DNA of 64,000 nucleotides from Amphibalanus amphitrite (lineage: Eukaryota; Arthropoda; Thecostraca; Balanomorpha; Balanidae), in assembly GCF_019059575.1 (NCBI RefSeq), contig NW_024881610.1, positions 248,001-312,000 of the forward strand, given 5' to 3'. The notes under the pieces are model-generated. The model was not told the DNA's origin. It searched no databases and was given only the letters and a program-made list of their open reading frames with translations. Numbering within the stretch: the stretch's first letter is position 1; every line of letters starts with the position of its first letter. A program made the position numbers and the translations under genes. Below are positions 21,596 to 32,082 of the stretch, piece after piece.

Positions 21596-22471
21596 CCCTA
21601 TTAGTGGCAGGGGGGGGGGTTGTTTTTATCCACCCCTCAGGTTTTTCGGGAATATCTCCGAAACCGCTGAAGCTACGATGCTGAAATTTTCTGACTTTTC
21701 CTAAAACTAAATTGGGCACATTCCCTTAAAATTTCAAGTTCATAACTTTACCAGGGGCGGCTCCAGAGCACTGGGAATTGGGGGGTCCTATTCGTGAAGC
21801 GAGTCATTTGGGCGAAGATCGCGATGCTGCACCAGTTTTACGAACAGTGAATGAAAGGTATCATGTGATAACATATACAAAGTTATTGAGCATCCTCTTT
21901 TGACACGTTTTTGCTATAATAGGCGGATCCAGGCGTCCAAAAAGGGGGTTATTTTTTACCTCCCAACATAGGTGCCCTGACACCGCCTATGCATGACCAA
22001 TACAATTTTAGTCGTTCTCTCATCAGAAAATTGTAACATAACAAGACCATTGCCACCCTTTTTAGAAACAGTACCAACAAAAACCTTATTTACTATACTT
22101 TTTGTGTACCCCCAATCTCAATGATCTGTATCCGCCTATGATTTTTGAAAATGCATATTTTTAGGATCCATGTGAATTCCTGGTTCATTCTCTATCGATC
22201 GGCAAAAGTTGCGTTAAGATTGGTTCAGAAACCTGGCCGTGATAAACAGTCTAAAATGTATCTGCAATTTGCCCTTTTTTACCCCCCTCTACCCCCCTAT
22301 TGACATTTTTTATTTTTTTTTTTAGAAATGTAGATCTCGTTGAGCCAAATCGAATGCCGTTTGAATTTTGAAAATCGGCCCGTTAGATCTCGAGATATCA
22401 AGGGGGGGTCGTAAACAGCCCCCCCCCCCTGCCACTAATATGGGGTAGCCAGGAGCCTGCCACTAATAGGG
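21596..22471. mobile_element. TTAA-flanked non-autonomous element, piggyBac-like, B
   Basis: The ends are CCCTATTAGTGGCAGG and CCTGCCACTAATAGGG, with TTAA at 21592-21595 (shared with element A) and 22472-22475. The right end is doubled: CCTGCCACTAATA occurs at about 22429 and again at 22456, separated by about 14 bp. The 876-bp interior has poly-G/poly-C tracts just inside both ends and CAGGTTTTTCGGGAATATCT near 21646, resembling the segment at 13290. No transposase is present. The ends differ from element A at several bases, so it is a sister family rather than the same one. Confidence 0.85.
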
Positions 22472-25433
22472 TTAAATGACGGGGAACCGCATAACGTCGC
22501 GAAAATAAAAACCCACGAATCCAAAGTATGTGCAAAATGTAGAGCTCATCCAGATCTAACGTCCGTGGAATAATCCAAGTTCGTGGCTCTTTAACTTCAT
22601 GGTTAATATCTGGTTTAAATGACGGGGAACCGCATAACGTCGCGAAAATAAAAACCCACGAATTCCAAAGTATGCGCAAAATGTAGAGCTCATCCAGATC
22701 TAACGTCCGTGGAAGAAACCAAGTTCGTGGCTCTTTAACTTCATGGTTAATATCTGGTTTAAATGACGGGGAACCGCAAAACGTCGCGAAAATAAAAACC
22801 CACGAATTCCAAAGTATATGCAAAATGTAGAGTTCATCCAGATCTAACGTCCGTGGAAGAATCCAAGCTCGTGGCTCAACGCCTTCATGGTTAAAATCCG
22901 GTTTAAATGACGGGGAACCGCATAACGTCGCGAAAATAAAAACCCACGAATTCCAAAGTATATCCAAAATGTAGAGCTCATCCAGATCTAACGTCCGAGG
23001 AAGAATCCAAGCTCGTGGCTCAACGCCTTCATGGTTAAAATCCGGTTTAAATGACGAGGAACCGCATAACGTCGCGAAAATAAAAACCCACTAATTCCAA
23101 AGTATGTGCAAAATGTAGAGCTAATCGAGATCTAACGTCCGTGGAAGAATCCAAGCTCGTGGCTGCTTAACTTCATGGTTAAAATCCGGTTTAAATGACG
23201 GGGAACCGCATAACGTCGCGAAAATAAAAACCCACGAATTCCAAAGTAGGTGCAAAATGTAGAGCTCATCCAGATCTTACGTCCGTGGAAGAATCCAAGC
23301 TCGTGGCTCAGCGTCTTCATGGTTAAAATCCGGTTTAAATGACAGGGAACCGCATAACGTTGCGAAAATAAAAACCCACGAATTCCAAAGTATGTGCAAA
23401 ATGTAGAGCTCATCCAGTTCTATCGTCAGTGGAAGAAACCAAGTTTGTGGCTCTTTAACTTCATGGTTAATATCTGGTTTAAATGACGGGGAACCGCATA
23501 ACGTCGCGAAAATAAAAACCCACGAATTCCAAAGTATATCCAAAGTGTAGAGCTCATCCAGATCTAACGTCCGTGAAAGAATCCAAGCTCGTGGCTCAAC
23601 GCCTTCATGGTTAAAATCCGGTTTAAATGACGGGGAACCGCATAACGTCGCGAAAATAAAAACCCACGAATTCCAAAGTATGTGCAAAATGTAGAGCTCA
23701 TCGAGATCTAACGTCCGTGGAAGAATCCAAGCTCGAGGCTCTTTAACTTCATGGTTAAAATCCGGTTTAAATGACGGGGAACCGCATAACGTCGCGAAAA
23801 TAAAAACCCACGAATTCCAAAGTATGTGCAAAATGTAGAGTTCATCCAGATCTAACGTCCGTGGCAGAATCCAAGCTCGTGGCTCTTTAACTTCATGGTT
23901 AAAATCCGGTTTAAATGACGGGGAACCGCATAACGTCGCGAAAATAAAAACCCACGAATTCCAAAGTATGTGCAAAATGTAGAGCTCATCCAGATCTAAC
24001 GTCCGTGGAATAATCCAAGTTCGTGGCTCTTTAACTTCATGGTTAATATCTGGTTTAAATGACGGGGAACCGCATAACGTCGCGAAAATAAAAACCCACG
24101 AATTCCAAAGTATGCGCAAAATGTAGAGCTCATCCAGATCTAACGTCCGTGGAAGAAACCAAGTTCGTGGCTCTTTAACTTCATGGTTAATATCTGGTTT
24201 AAATGACGGGGAACCGCAAAACGTCGCGAAAATAAAAACCCACGAATTCCAAAGTATATGCAAAATGTAGAGTTCATCCAGATCTAACGTCCGTGGAAGA
24301 ATCCAAGCTCGTGGCTCAACGCCTTCATGGTTAAAATCCGGTTTAAATGACGGGGAACCGCATAACGTCACGAAAATAAAAACCCACGAATTCCAAAGTA
24401 TATCCAAAATGTAGAGCTCATCCAGATCTAACGTCCGAGGAAGAATCCAAGCTCGTGGCTCAACGCCTTCATGGTTAAAATCCGGTTTAAATGACGAGGA
24501 ACCGCATAACGTCGCGAAAATAAAAACCCACTAATTCCAAAGTATGTGCAAAATGTAGAGCTCATCGAGATCTAACGTCCGTGGAAGAATCCAAGCTCGT
24601 GGCTGCTTAACCTCATGGTTAAAATCCGGTTTAAATGACGGGGAACCGCATAACGTCGCGAAAATAAAAACCCACGAATTCCAAAGTATGTGCAAAATGT
24701 AGAGCTCATCCAGATCTTACGTCCGTGGAAGAATCCAAGCTCGTGGCTCAGCGCCTTCATGGTTAAAATCCGGTTTAAATGACAGGGAACCGCATAACGT
24801 CGCGAAAATAAAAACCCACGAATTCCAAAATATGTGCAAAATGTAGAGCTCATCCAGTTCTATCGTCAGTGGAAGAAACCAAGTTTGTGGCTCTTTAACT
24901 TCATGGTTAATATCTGGTTTAAATGACGGGGAACCGCATAACGTCGCGAAAATAAAAACCCACGAATTCCAAAGTATATCCAAAGTGTAGAGCTCATCCA
25001 GATCTAACGTCCGTGAAAGAATCTAAGCTCGTGGCTCAACGCCTTCATGGTTAAAATCCGGTTTAAATGACGGGGAACCGCATAACGTCGCGAAAATAAA
25101 AACCCAAGAATTCCAAAGTATGTGCAAAATGTAGAGCTCATCGAGATCTAACGTCCGTGGAAGAATCCAAGCTCGAGGCTCTTTAACTTCATGGTTAAAA
25201 TCCGGTTTAAATGACGGGGAACCACATAACGTCGCGAAAATAAAAACCCACGAATTCCAAAGTATGTGCAAAATGTAGAGTTCATCCAGATCTAACGTCC
25301 GTGGCAGAATCCAAGCTCGTGGCTCTTTAACTTCATGGTTAAAATCCGGTTTAAATGACGGGGAACCGCATAACGTCGCGAAAATAAAAACCCACGAATT
25401 TCAAAGTATGTGCAAAATGTAGAGCTCATTTTA

Positions 25434-27540
25434 CATTTTGCACAATTTTTGGAATTCGTGGGTTTTTATTTTCGCGACGTTATGCGGTTCCCCGTCATTT
25501 AAACCGGATTTTAACCATGAAGGCGTTGAGCCACGAGCTTGGATTCTTCCACGGACGTTAGATCTGGATGAGCTCTACGTTTTGGATATACTTTGGAATT
25601 CGTGGGTTTTTATTTTCGCGACGTTATGCGGTTCCCCGTCATTTAAACCAGATATTAACCATGAAGTTAAAGAGCCACGAACTTGGTTTCTTCCACGGAC
25701 GTTAAAACTGGATGAGCTCTACATTTTGCACATACTTTGGAATTCGTGGGTTTTTATTTTCGCGACGTTATGCGGTTCCCCGTCATTTAAACCGGATTTT
25801 AACCATGAAGGCGTTGAGCCACGAGCTTGGATTCTTCCACGGACGTTAGATCTGGATGAGCTCTACATTTTGCATATACTTTGGAATTCGTGGGTTTTTA
25901 TTTTCGCGACGTTATGCGGTTCCCCGTCATTTAAACCAGATTTTAACCGTGAAGTTAAAGACCCACGAGCTTGGATTCTGCCACGGACGTTAGATCTGGA
26001 TGAGCTCTACATTTTGCACATACTTTGGAATTCGTGGGTTTTTATTTTCGTGACGTTATGCGGTTCCCCGTCATTTAAACCGGATTTTAACCATGAAAGC
26101 GTTGAGCCACGAGCTTGGATTCTTCCACGGACATTAGATCTGGATTAGCTCTACATTTTGGATATACTTTGGAATTCGTGGGTTTTTATTTTCGCGACGT
26201 TATGCGGTTCCCCGTCATTTAAACCAGATATTAACCATGAAGTTAAAGAGCCACGAACATGGTTTCTTCCACGGACGTTAGAACTGGATGAGCTCTACAT
26301 TTTGCACATACTTTGGAATTCGTGGGTTTTTATTTTCGCGACGATATGCGGTTCCCCGTCATTTAAACCAGATATTAACCATGAATTTAAAGAGCCACGA
26401 ACTTGGATTCTTCCACGGACGTTAGATCTGGATGAGCTCTACATTTTGCACATACTTTGGAATTCGTGGGTTTTTATTTTCGCGACGTTATGCGGTTCCC
26501 CGTCATTTAAACCGGATTTTAACCATGAAGTTAAAGAGCCACGAGCTTGGATTCTGCCACGGACGTTAGATCTGGATGAGCTCTACATTTTGCACATACT
26601 TTGGAATTCGTGGGTTTTTATTTTCGCGACGTTATGCGGTTCCCCGTCATTTAAACCGGATTTTAACCATGAAGGCGATGAGCCACGAGCTTGGATTCTT
26701 CCACGGACGTTAGATCTGGATGAGCTCTACATTTTGCATATACTTTGGAATTCGTGGGTTTTTATTTTCGCGACGTTATGCGGTTCCCCGTCATTTAAAC
26801 CAGATATTAACCATGAAGTTAAAGAGCCACGGACTTGGTTTCTTCCACGGACGTTAGATCTGGATGAGCTCTACATTTTGCATATACTTTTGAATTCGTG
26901 GGTTTTTATTTTCGCGACGTTATGCGGTTCCCCGTCATTTAAACCAGATATTAACCATGAAGTTAAAGAGCCACGAACTTGGATTCTTCCACGGACGTTA
27001 GATCTCGATGAGCTCTACATTTTGCACATACTTTGGAATTCGTGGGTTTTTATTTTCGCGACGTTATGCGGTTCCCCGTCATTTAAACCGGATTTTAACC
27101 ATGAAGTTAAAGAGCCACGAGCTTGGATTCTGCCACGGACGTTAGATCTGGATGAGCTCTACATTTTGCACATACTTTGGAATTCGTGGGTTTTTATTTT
27201 CGCGACGTTATGCGGTTCCCCGTCATTTAAACCGGATTTTAACCATGAAGTTAAAGAGCCACGAGCTTGGATTCCTCCACGGGCGTTAGATCTCGATGAG
27301 CTCTACATTTTGCACATACTTTGGAATTCGTGGGTTTTTATTTTCGCGACGTTATGCGGTTCCCCGTCATTTAAATCGGATTTTAACCATGAAGTTAAAG
27401 AGCCAAGAGCTTGGATTCTGCCACGGACGTTAGATCTGGATGAGCTCTACATTTTGCACATACTTTGGAATTCGTGGGTTTTTATTTTCGCGACGTTATG
27501 CGGTTCCCCGTCATTTAAACCGGATTTTAACCATGAAGAT
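25434..27540 (+). repeat. Right arm: inverted 144-bp array, about 15 monomers
   Basis: This is the same monomer as the left arm but on the opposite strand. The first monomer is slightly altered next to the inversion point (TTACATTTTGCACAATTTTT). No insertion interrupts it. The apparent 236- and 461-codon plus-strand frames (25438-26148, 26158-27543) are the same 48-codon repeat seen on the other strand of the left arm. Confidence 0.95.
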
Positions 27541-27670
27541 TAGCTCAAAAGTTAAAATAAATGTCATATTCGTGTTCAGCATGGTCAACTTAACCCATGC
27601 CATGAATCTGAAGTGATTTGGAATTCGTCGCTGAATACGTATACGTATACGTCGCTAAGTTCACGGACAT

Positions 27671-27799
27671 ATGTTCTTCACCATATACGGGCCGACTGCT
27701 TGTGAACAGAACTCTATGTGGGGTCTAACGTACGTGTTGAAAAGAGGCCTGAAGTTCTGTTCACTTAATGAACTAAATGCTGATTTGAGTAGTCTAATA
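27671..27799 (-). CDS. LINE ORF2, middle piece between two insertions
   Basis: This 129-base exon-like remnant reads (minus strand) IRLLKSAFSSLSEQNFRPLF then NTYVRPHIEFCSQAVGPYM and VKNI. It is the thumb region that links the reverse transcriptase to the VQRRATK block in this LINE group. Its right edge is the TA copy at 27798-27799 and its left edge is the 9-bp ATGTTCTTC copy. It joins both neighbours in frame when the insertions are discounted. Confidence 0.88.
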
Positions 27800-29167
27800 T
27801 CGGGGTTACATGAGCACAGTAAATACGTATTTAGCCGCTATTTCGAATTAGGAACGCATTACCGACTCATGTAGCCACCTGCTAGTACGAATCGGCGATC
27901 CGATCCGCGGTTACATGAGCAAAGCAAATACGTATCACGATCGGATTCACCGCTAATGCGAATCAGGAGCGTACTACCGACTCATGTATCCACCTGCTAA
28001 TACGAATCGGCGGTCCGAACAAAATCCGCTGAGAAACAGGCTTAGAAGCGAATAGGACCAAGATACGTATTACAGGAACTATTTCTTTGCAAAAAGAAAC
28101 ATTAAAATGCAAAATAATAGGTATTTTTTCAATTTCTTCTTTTGAAATAATATTTAAAAAATATGTCGGTATATTGTCAAGTTTTCAACAATAATTATTG
28201 TGAAAACCAAATAGTAAATATCCACATAATTTCAGTTGAAACATTTTTCTGACAGCACTACAGACGAATCAAGAGAGGCAATTGCCCAATGAGTCAAAGC
28301 AGGACAACTTTATGTTCAACTTTTTTTTGTTAAGTTAATTGAGAATGATTTGAGCAGATTAAATGCAAAAAAAGACATAAGATAATAAATTTTTAATTTA
28401 GTCACCTCTATTGCTACGGAAGTGCGCCACATTTGTATGCTATTTCGTTTGTAATGCGCATCGGGCCGAGAGCCAAACTAGATCCGTTTGACGTCACTGA
28501 TACGAATTTGCTCATGTAGTCGGTGCACTGAATGCGTTCTTGGGGAGCTGATGCGAATTAGCGATAGTGCGTATTTGGAACGGATCGCTCATGTAACCGA
28601 AACGTCCGAGGCACACGATTCGGGCCGTATTTCACAAGAACTATTCTTTGCTGACTGGAAGCGTCAAAATGCAAAATACTAAGCATTTTTTTATTGGCTG
28701 CCTCGTAGAAAATAACATAAAAAAATGTTGGTATTTTGGTTTAGTCTTTGCATGTGAAATAAAATGAATGAAATATTTTGATAGATAATTTTTTCTGACC
28801 ACCCTGCTGTCGCTGCATGGCGAATCAGTGCCCACTGACTTAAAACAAGAAAACTTTGTTTTCATTTTTTGATTTCATGTTAATTTTAAATGTTTTTGAG
28901 CCTATCAAATGATATAATTATTTAAAATTTAGCTCAGTCGTCCCGGTAAATGCCGCAACTGCGCCATGACTGTACGCTAATCCTATTCCGTTTGTGATGC
29001 GAATTACCGGCCGTCGAGGAGTCAGCCCGGGTGAGCCAAACAAGATCCGTTTGACGTAGATAAAACGAATTAGTCTCATGTAACCGGTGCCGTAGATCCG
29101 TTTGTGGGGAGCTGATGCGCATTAGCGTAGTGCGTATTTGGAACGGATCGCTCATGTAACCCCGGTA
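27800..29167. mobile_element. TA-flanked element with inverted ends and internal dimer
   Basis: CGGGGTTACATGAGC begins at 27801 and its inverse GCTCATGTAACCCCGG ends at 29165, with TA copies at 27798-27799 and 29168-29169. Removal with one TA restores the LINE reading frame. Two 105-bp related blocks start at 27804 and 27909. The right part is doubled: about 28050-28600 resembles 28617-29165 (GATCCGTTTG at 28481 and 29044, offset 563). No transposase is seen. The TA target is as in Tc1/mariner-type elements, but the ends are not diagnostic. Confidence 0.8.
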
Positions 29168-31478
29168 TAAGGGCGGACATACCCTTTTGGGCCGCCTTCT
29201 CGCAGTGAACCGTCAGCTTCAAGGAGTCGTCAACCAGTACCCCTAAGTCTCTTTCCAGGCGCGTCTCTTCCAGTGGTTTCGTAAAGCCGTCCTGGGTTAT
29301 AGTGTATCTTTGTCCTAGGTTGCTTGCTCCGCAGTGCATAACCTTGCACTTAGAGACATTGAATTTCAATAGCCATGCATCAGACCAAATTCCTAACTTG
29401 TCCAAATCTTGCTGCAACACCCTAGTATCGTGGCAGTTGTTTATGGACCGATAAATCTTCACATCGTCTGCAAACATTTTGACTTTGCTTCGTACTAAAC
29501 CTGGGATTTCATTTACAAATATCAGAAACAGGACTGGCCCCAGCACAGACCCTTGGGGTACTCCACTCGTGATGTACGTCCAGTCAGACAACCCGCTCCC
29601 CACCCTGACTTGTTGCTGTCTTCCCTGGAGGAAGTCCTTCGTCCATTCTAGCACACTGCCTCTCAAACCGTATGCCTCGAGTTTGACAGCCAGTCTCTTG
29701 TGGGGAACAGTATCGAATGCCTTTTGATAATCCAAGAACACAATGTCCAGTCCTTTACCCTCATCAATGATCCTTGTCCAGTCTTCCATTGACTCAAGCA
29801 AGTTTGTCTGGCATGACCGCTTCCTCATAAACCCATGTTGATGATTACTTATTAGGTTGTTTGCCTCCAGATGATGGACTATATGTTTCCTTAGAATTCT
29901 TTCCATGACCTTGCATACCTGTGAGGTAAGGCTCACTGGTCTGTAATTACTTGCTTCACATCTGGCTCCTTTCTTGAATATGGGTGTGATGACTGCAGTC
30001 TTCCAGTCCTGTGGCAACTTAGCCTGCACCAGGGATTTGTTGAACAATGAGCACAGTGGCTCAGCCAATTGGGCTGCACAAGCACCAAGCACAGTGGGTG
30101 CCAATCCATCTGGCCCTGGAGCCTTGGTGGGGTTCAGGTTCACTAGTTCATCTTTTACTTCTTCAACCAGGATGGTGATGCCGCTGAGAACACTGTCGTT
30201 TTCAACCTGGGCCGGGAACGTTGGGGTGCCGCTATCACTCTCAGTTGTGAATACAGACTTGAAAAAGGACTGCAGTGCTTCTGCCGCCTCCTGGTCAGAT
30301 TCTGTTAACCTCCCTTGAGAATCTTTGATTGGGCCTACTGCAGCCTTTACCTTTTGCTGAGCTCTTATGTATGCATGCAGTTTTTTGGGGCTTTGTTTTA
30401 TTCTGTTTGCTATCGTGTCTTCATACTCCCAGCGCGCTTTCCTGATGCATGCTGTTGTGCGGTTTCTTTGCACAGTGTATTCCTTGTATCTAATTTCGGT
30501 TTTGCACTTGTCATACTCCTTCCATGCCTTGTGATTCTTCTTCACTGCCATCTCAAGTCTTTTGTGCCACCATGGCGGTTTGTTTGTTGTAATCGCCTTT
30601 GGCCTTGCTAGCGGGACATATTTGCTAACCATTTCTTCAATTCGATTTCTGAAGAACTTCCAACTTCTCTCCACATCCATGTCCTCCATTAGTGTCCAGT
30701 CCACTTGTCCTAGAACCTCTGACATATCTCTGTAGTTCCCTTTCCTGTAATCAAGCCTTGGCCGAGTTTTGGTGCTAGCTTCATCTCTGATTTCCTTGCC
30801 ATAAATAAACTTCCAGGTCAACATCACATGGTCACTTTTCCCTACAGGACTCTCTGCTGATACACCATCGACCATGAGTTCTTCAGTGCTAAATATCAAA
30901 TCCAGGAGAGATGGGGTACAACCTTCTCTGAATCTAGTGGGTTCGTTTACATACTGGACGAGAAACAAATCCTGCACCATTTCATAAAACCTGGCAGCAT
31001 CAGAGTTTTCTGGTCCAGTAACTGAACCATAACACCAGTCTATCTGCCCATAATTAAAGTCACCCATGATGAGAAGACTGTTTGGTGAGATTCTCTTAGC
31101 ATGCTGAATACAATCATTTAGCCTTGCGTTGTGGGCTGCAGAACTACCAGGGCTTCTGTAAATCACCCCCACAAGAATTTTGACTTGAGGACATGGTTTC
31201 AGTACACACCACACAGCTTCGCTGTCATAAGCATCATTTAGTTCGCTACATTCTAGGATTTCCCAGCTGTCTCGGACAAGCAGCATTACCCCACCTCCTA
31301 TCTGGTCAGCTGGTCGGTCCTTCCTGACAGCTGGGTGGTATCCTTTTAGCATGAATAGTTCTTTCTGCCAAACTTCTGTCAGACCAATCACGTCGGGATC
31401 ATACTGCTGAACTCTACACTTTAGTTCGTCTTGCTTATTTCTTAGGCTATTAATATTTGTATACATACATTTTATCAC
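29168..31478 (-). CDS. LINE ORF2, endonuclease and reverse transcriptase (main part)
   Basis: Starting at 31478, this is an apurinic-type endonuclease: TNINSL at about residue 7, LTEVW with the metal-binding Glu at 35, VIYRSP, MGDFN near 139 and SDH near 215. A reverse transcriptase follows: SNYRPVSLT, the catalytic block FLDYQKAFDTVPH near 585, GVPQGSVLGP, and FADD (in place of YADD) near 670. All key residues are present. The frame is interrupted after EKAAQKGMSAL by the TA-flanked element at 27800-29167. Reading on past 29168 into that element gives a false C-terminus. FADD and the C-terminal peptide fit the CR1/Rex1-like branch of the Jockey superfamily. Confidence 0.93.
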
Positions 31479-31515
31479 CCTTGATGATGCCTGTTTGTGA
31501 GCCCTTGCTTTTTCT

Positions 31516-32082
31516 TTACTCCCTGCGGATGACCTTTCCTCGAAAAATTCTGTGGGTGTCCTTACCTTTCCTGACCAACTCTTCTCTCAGTTTCTTTTGC
31601 TGCTCCCTTTCATCCAGGGACAAGTCTCGTGTGATGTAGATGTTGCTAAATCCAACCCTTTTAAGGTTCCATCTTTCTCTGAGGAGTGCCTCAACATCCT
31701 CTTTTTTCTTTAGCCCAACAAGCATCAGTCTTGGTTTTGGTTCCCTTCCTTCATCTTCAATGGCCTCTCTCCTTTTGCCAAGCCTGTAGATCTTGTCAGT
31801 CTCCATACTTCTTTCCTCACCCAGCAGTGCCTTGACTATGTTGTTGAAGCTGTTCTCGTCGTACTTCTTCCGTGATGCTGAGTCACTGGACTTGCTTTCT
31901 GGTATGTTGTGAATGATAACATTAATCTCTCTTTTTTCCCTATCTTCGTTTCTTTCAATCATCCTCTTCAGTTCCTGTGTACTTTTCTGAAGCTCCGACT
32001 GGATCATTGGCATGGATTGCACAACTTCCTTATGTGCGTTCAGTGATTTTTCTACCTCCTTTTGCTGCTCTTGTAGTTTTCC
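31516..32082 (-). CDS. LINE ORF1 protein, N-terminally truncated
   Basis: The frame is open to the very edge of the LINE (32082), so 189 codons including stop remain of a longer ORF1. The peptide starts in a charged heptad-like stretch (LQEQQKEVEKSLNAHKEV) that suggests a coiled coil. It continues with INVIIHNIPES and RLMLVGLKKKEDVEALLRER, the layout of L1/CR1-type ORF1 RNA-binding proteins: an RRM-like fold after a coiled coil, then a basic C-terminal part. ORF2 begins 37 bases downstream. The protein would bind LINE RNA in an RNP; this copy lacks its start. Confidence 0.8.
   Translation of the reverse strand, partial: GKLQEQQKEVEKSLNAHKEVVQSMPMIQSELQKSTQELKRMIERNEDREKREINVIIHNIPESKSSDSASRKKYDENSFNNIVKALLGEERSMETDKIYRLGKRREAIEDEGREPKPRLMLVGLKKKEDVEALLRERWNLKRVGFSNIYITRDLSLDEREQQKKLREELVRKGKDTHRIFRGKVIRRE

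Larger units (their letters stand above)
18426..25433 (-). repeat. Left arm: 144-bp tandem repeat array, about 36 monomers
   Basis: The period is exact (CGAATTCCAA at 18631 and 18775; 144 bp). Monomers contain GAATTCCAAAGTATGTGCAA, AACGTCCGTGG and GGGGAACCGCATAACGTCGC. They fall into variants that differ in the CAACGCCTTC/TTTAACTTC and AATATCTGG/AAAATCCGG segments. The unit length is a multiple of three and one minus-strand frame has no stop, so long artificial frames of a 48-residue repeat arise (for example 19535-20734 and 23277-24407). From 22561 the monomers are organised in a 10-monomer higher-order repeat of 1440 bp. Confidence 0.95.
18291..27670. mobile_element. Foldback-like element with 144-bp repeat arms
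   Basis: The 9-bp target copy ATGTTCTTC lies at 18282-18290 and again at 27671-27679. The ends are inverted: ATGTCCGTGAACTTAGCGAC from 18291 matches the complement of the sequence ending at 27670 over about 130 bp, with at most a few differences. Inside, both arms are tandem arrays of the same 144-bp monomer in opposite orientation, meeting near 25434 with almost no spacer. The long inverted arms of tandem repeats and a 9-bp target copy match Drosophila FB elements. There is no transposase, so it would depend on one encoded elsewhere. The left arm (about 36 monomers, plus a 1.87-kb insertion) is much longer than the right (about 15). Confidence 0.9.
17809..32082 (-). mobile_element. CR1-like LINE, 5'-truncated, split by nested insertions
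   Basis: LINE sequence occupies 17809-18290, 27671-27799 and about 29168-32082. The rest is two nested elements. The 3' end (left) carries three copies of GTTTAG on the plus strand, a short tandem tail as in the CR1 group. TTAG flanks both ends. The 5' end is truncated inside ORF1. Subtracting the nested elements and one copy of each target duplication leaves ORF2 spanning 2832 bases, divisible by three, with no stop seen before the terminal one. ORF2 was therefore open when the later elements arrived. Confidence 0.93.

Noticed and set aside
19535-27543. Large repetitive protein of 48-residue units
   Set aside because: Explained by a stop-free 144-bp monomer. It is open on opposite strands in the two arms, a second frame is also partly open, and it lies within a mobile element.
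30315-30611. Plus-strand frames within the LINE and BEL/Pao coding regions
   Set aside because: They are shadows of the minus-strand reverse-transcriptase genes.
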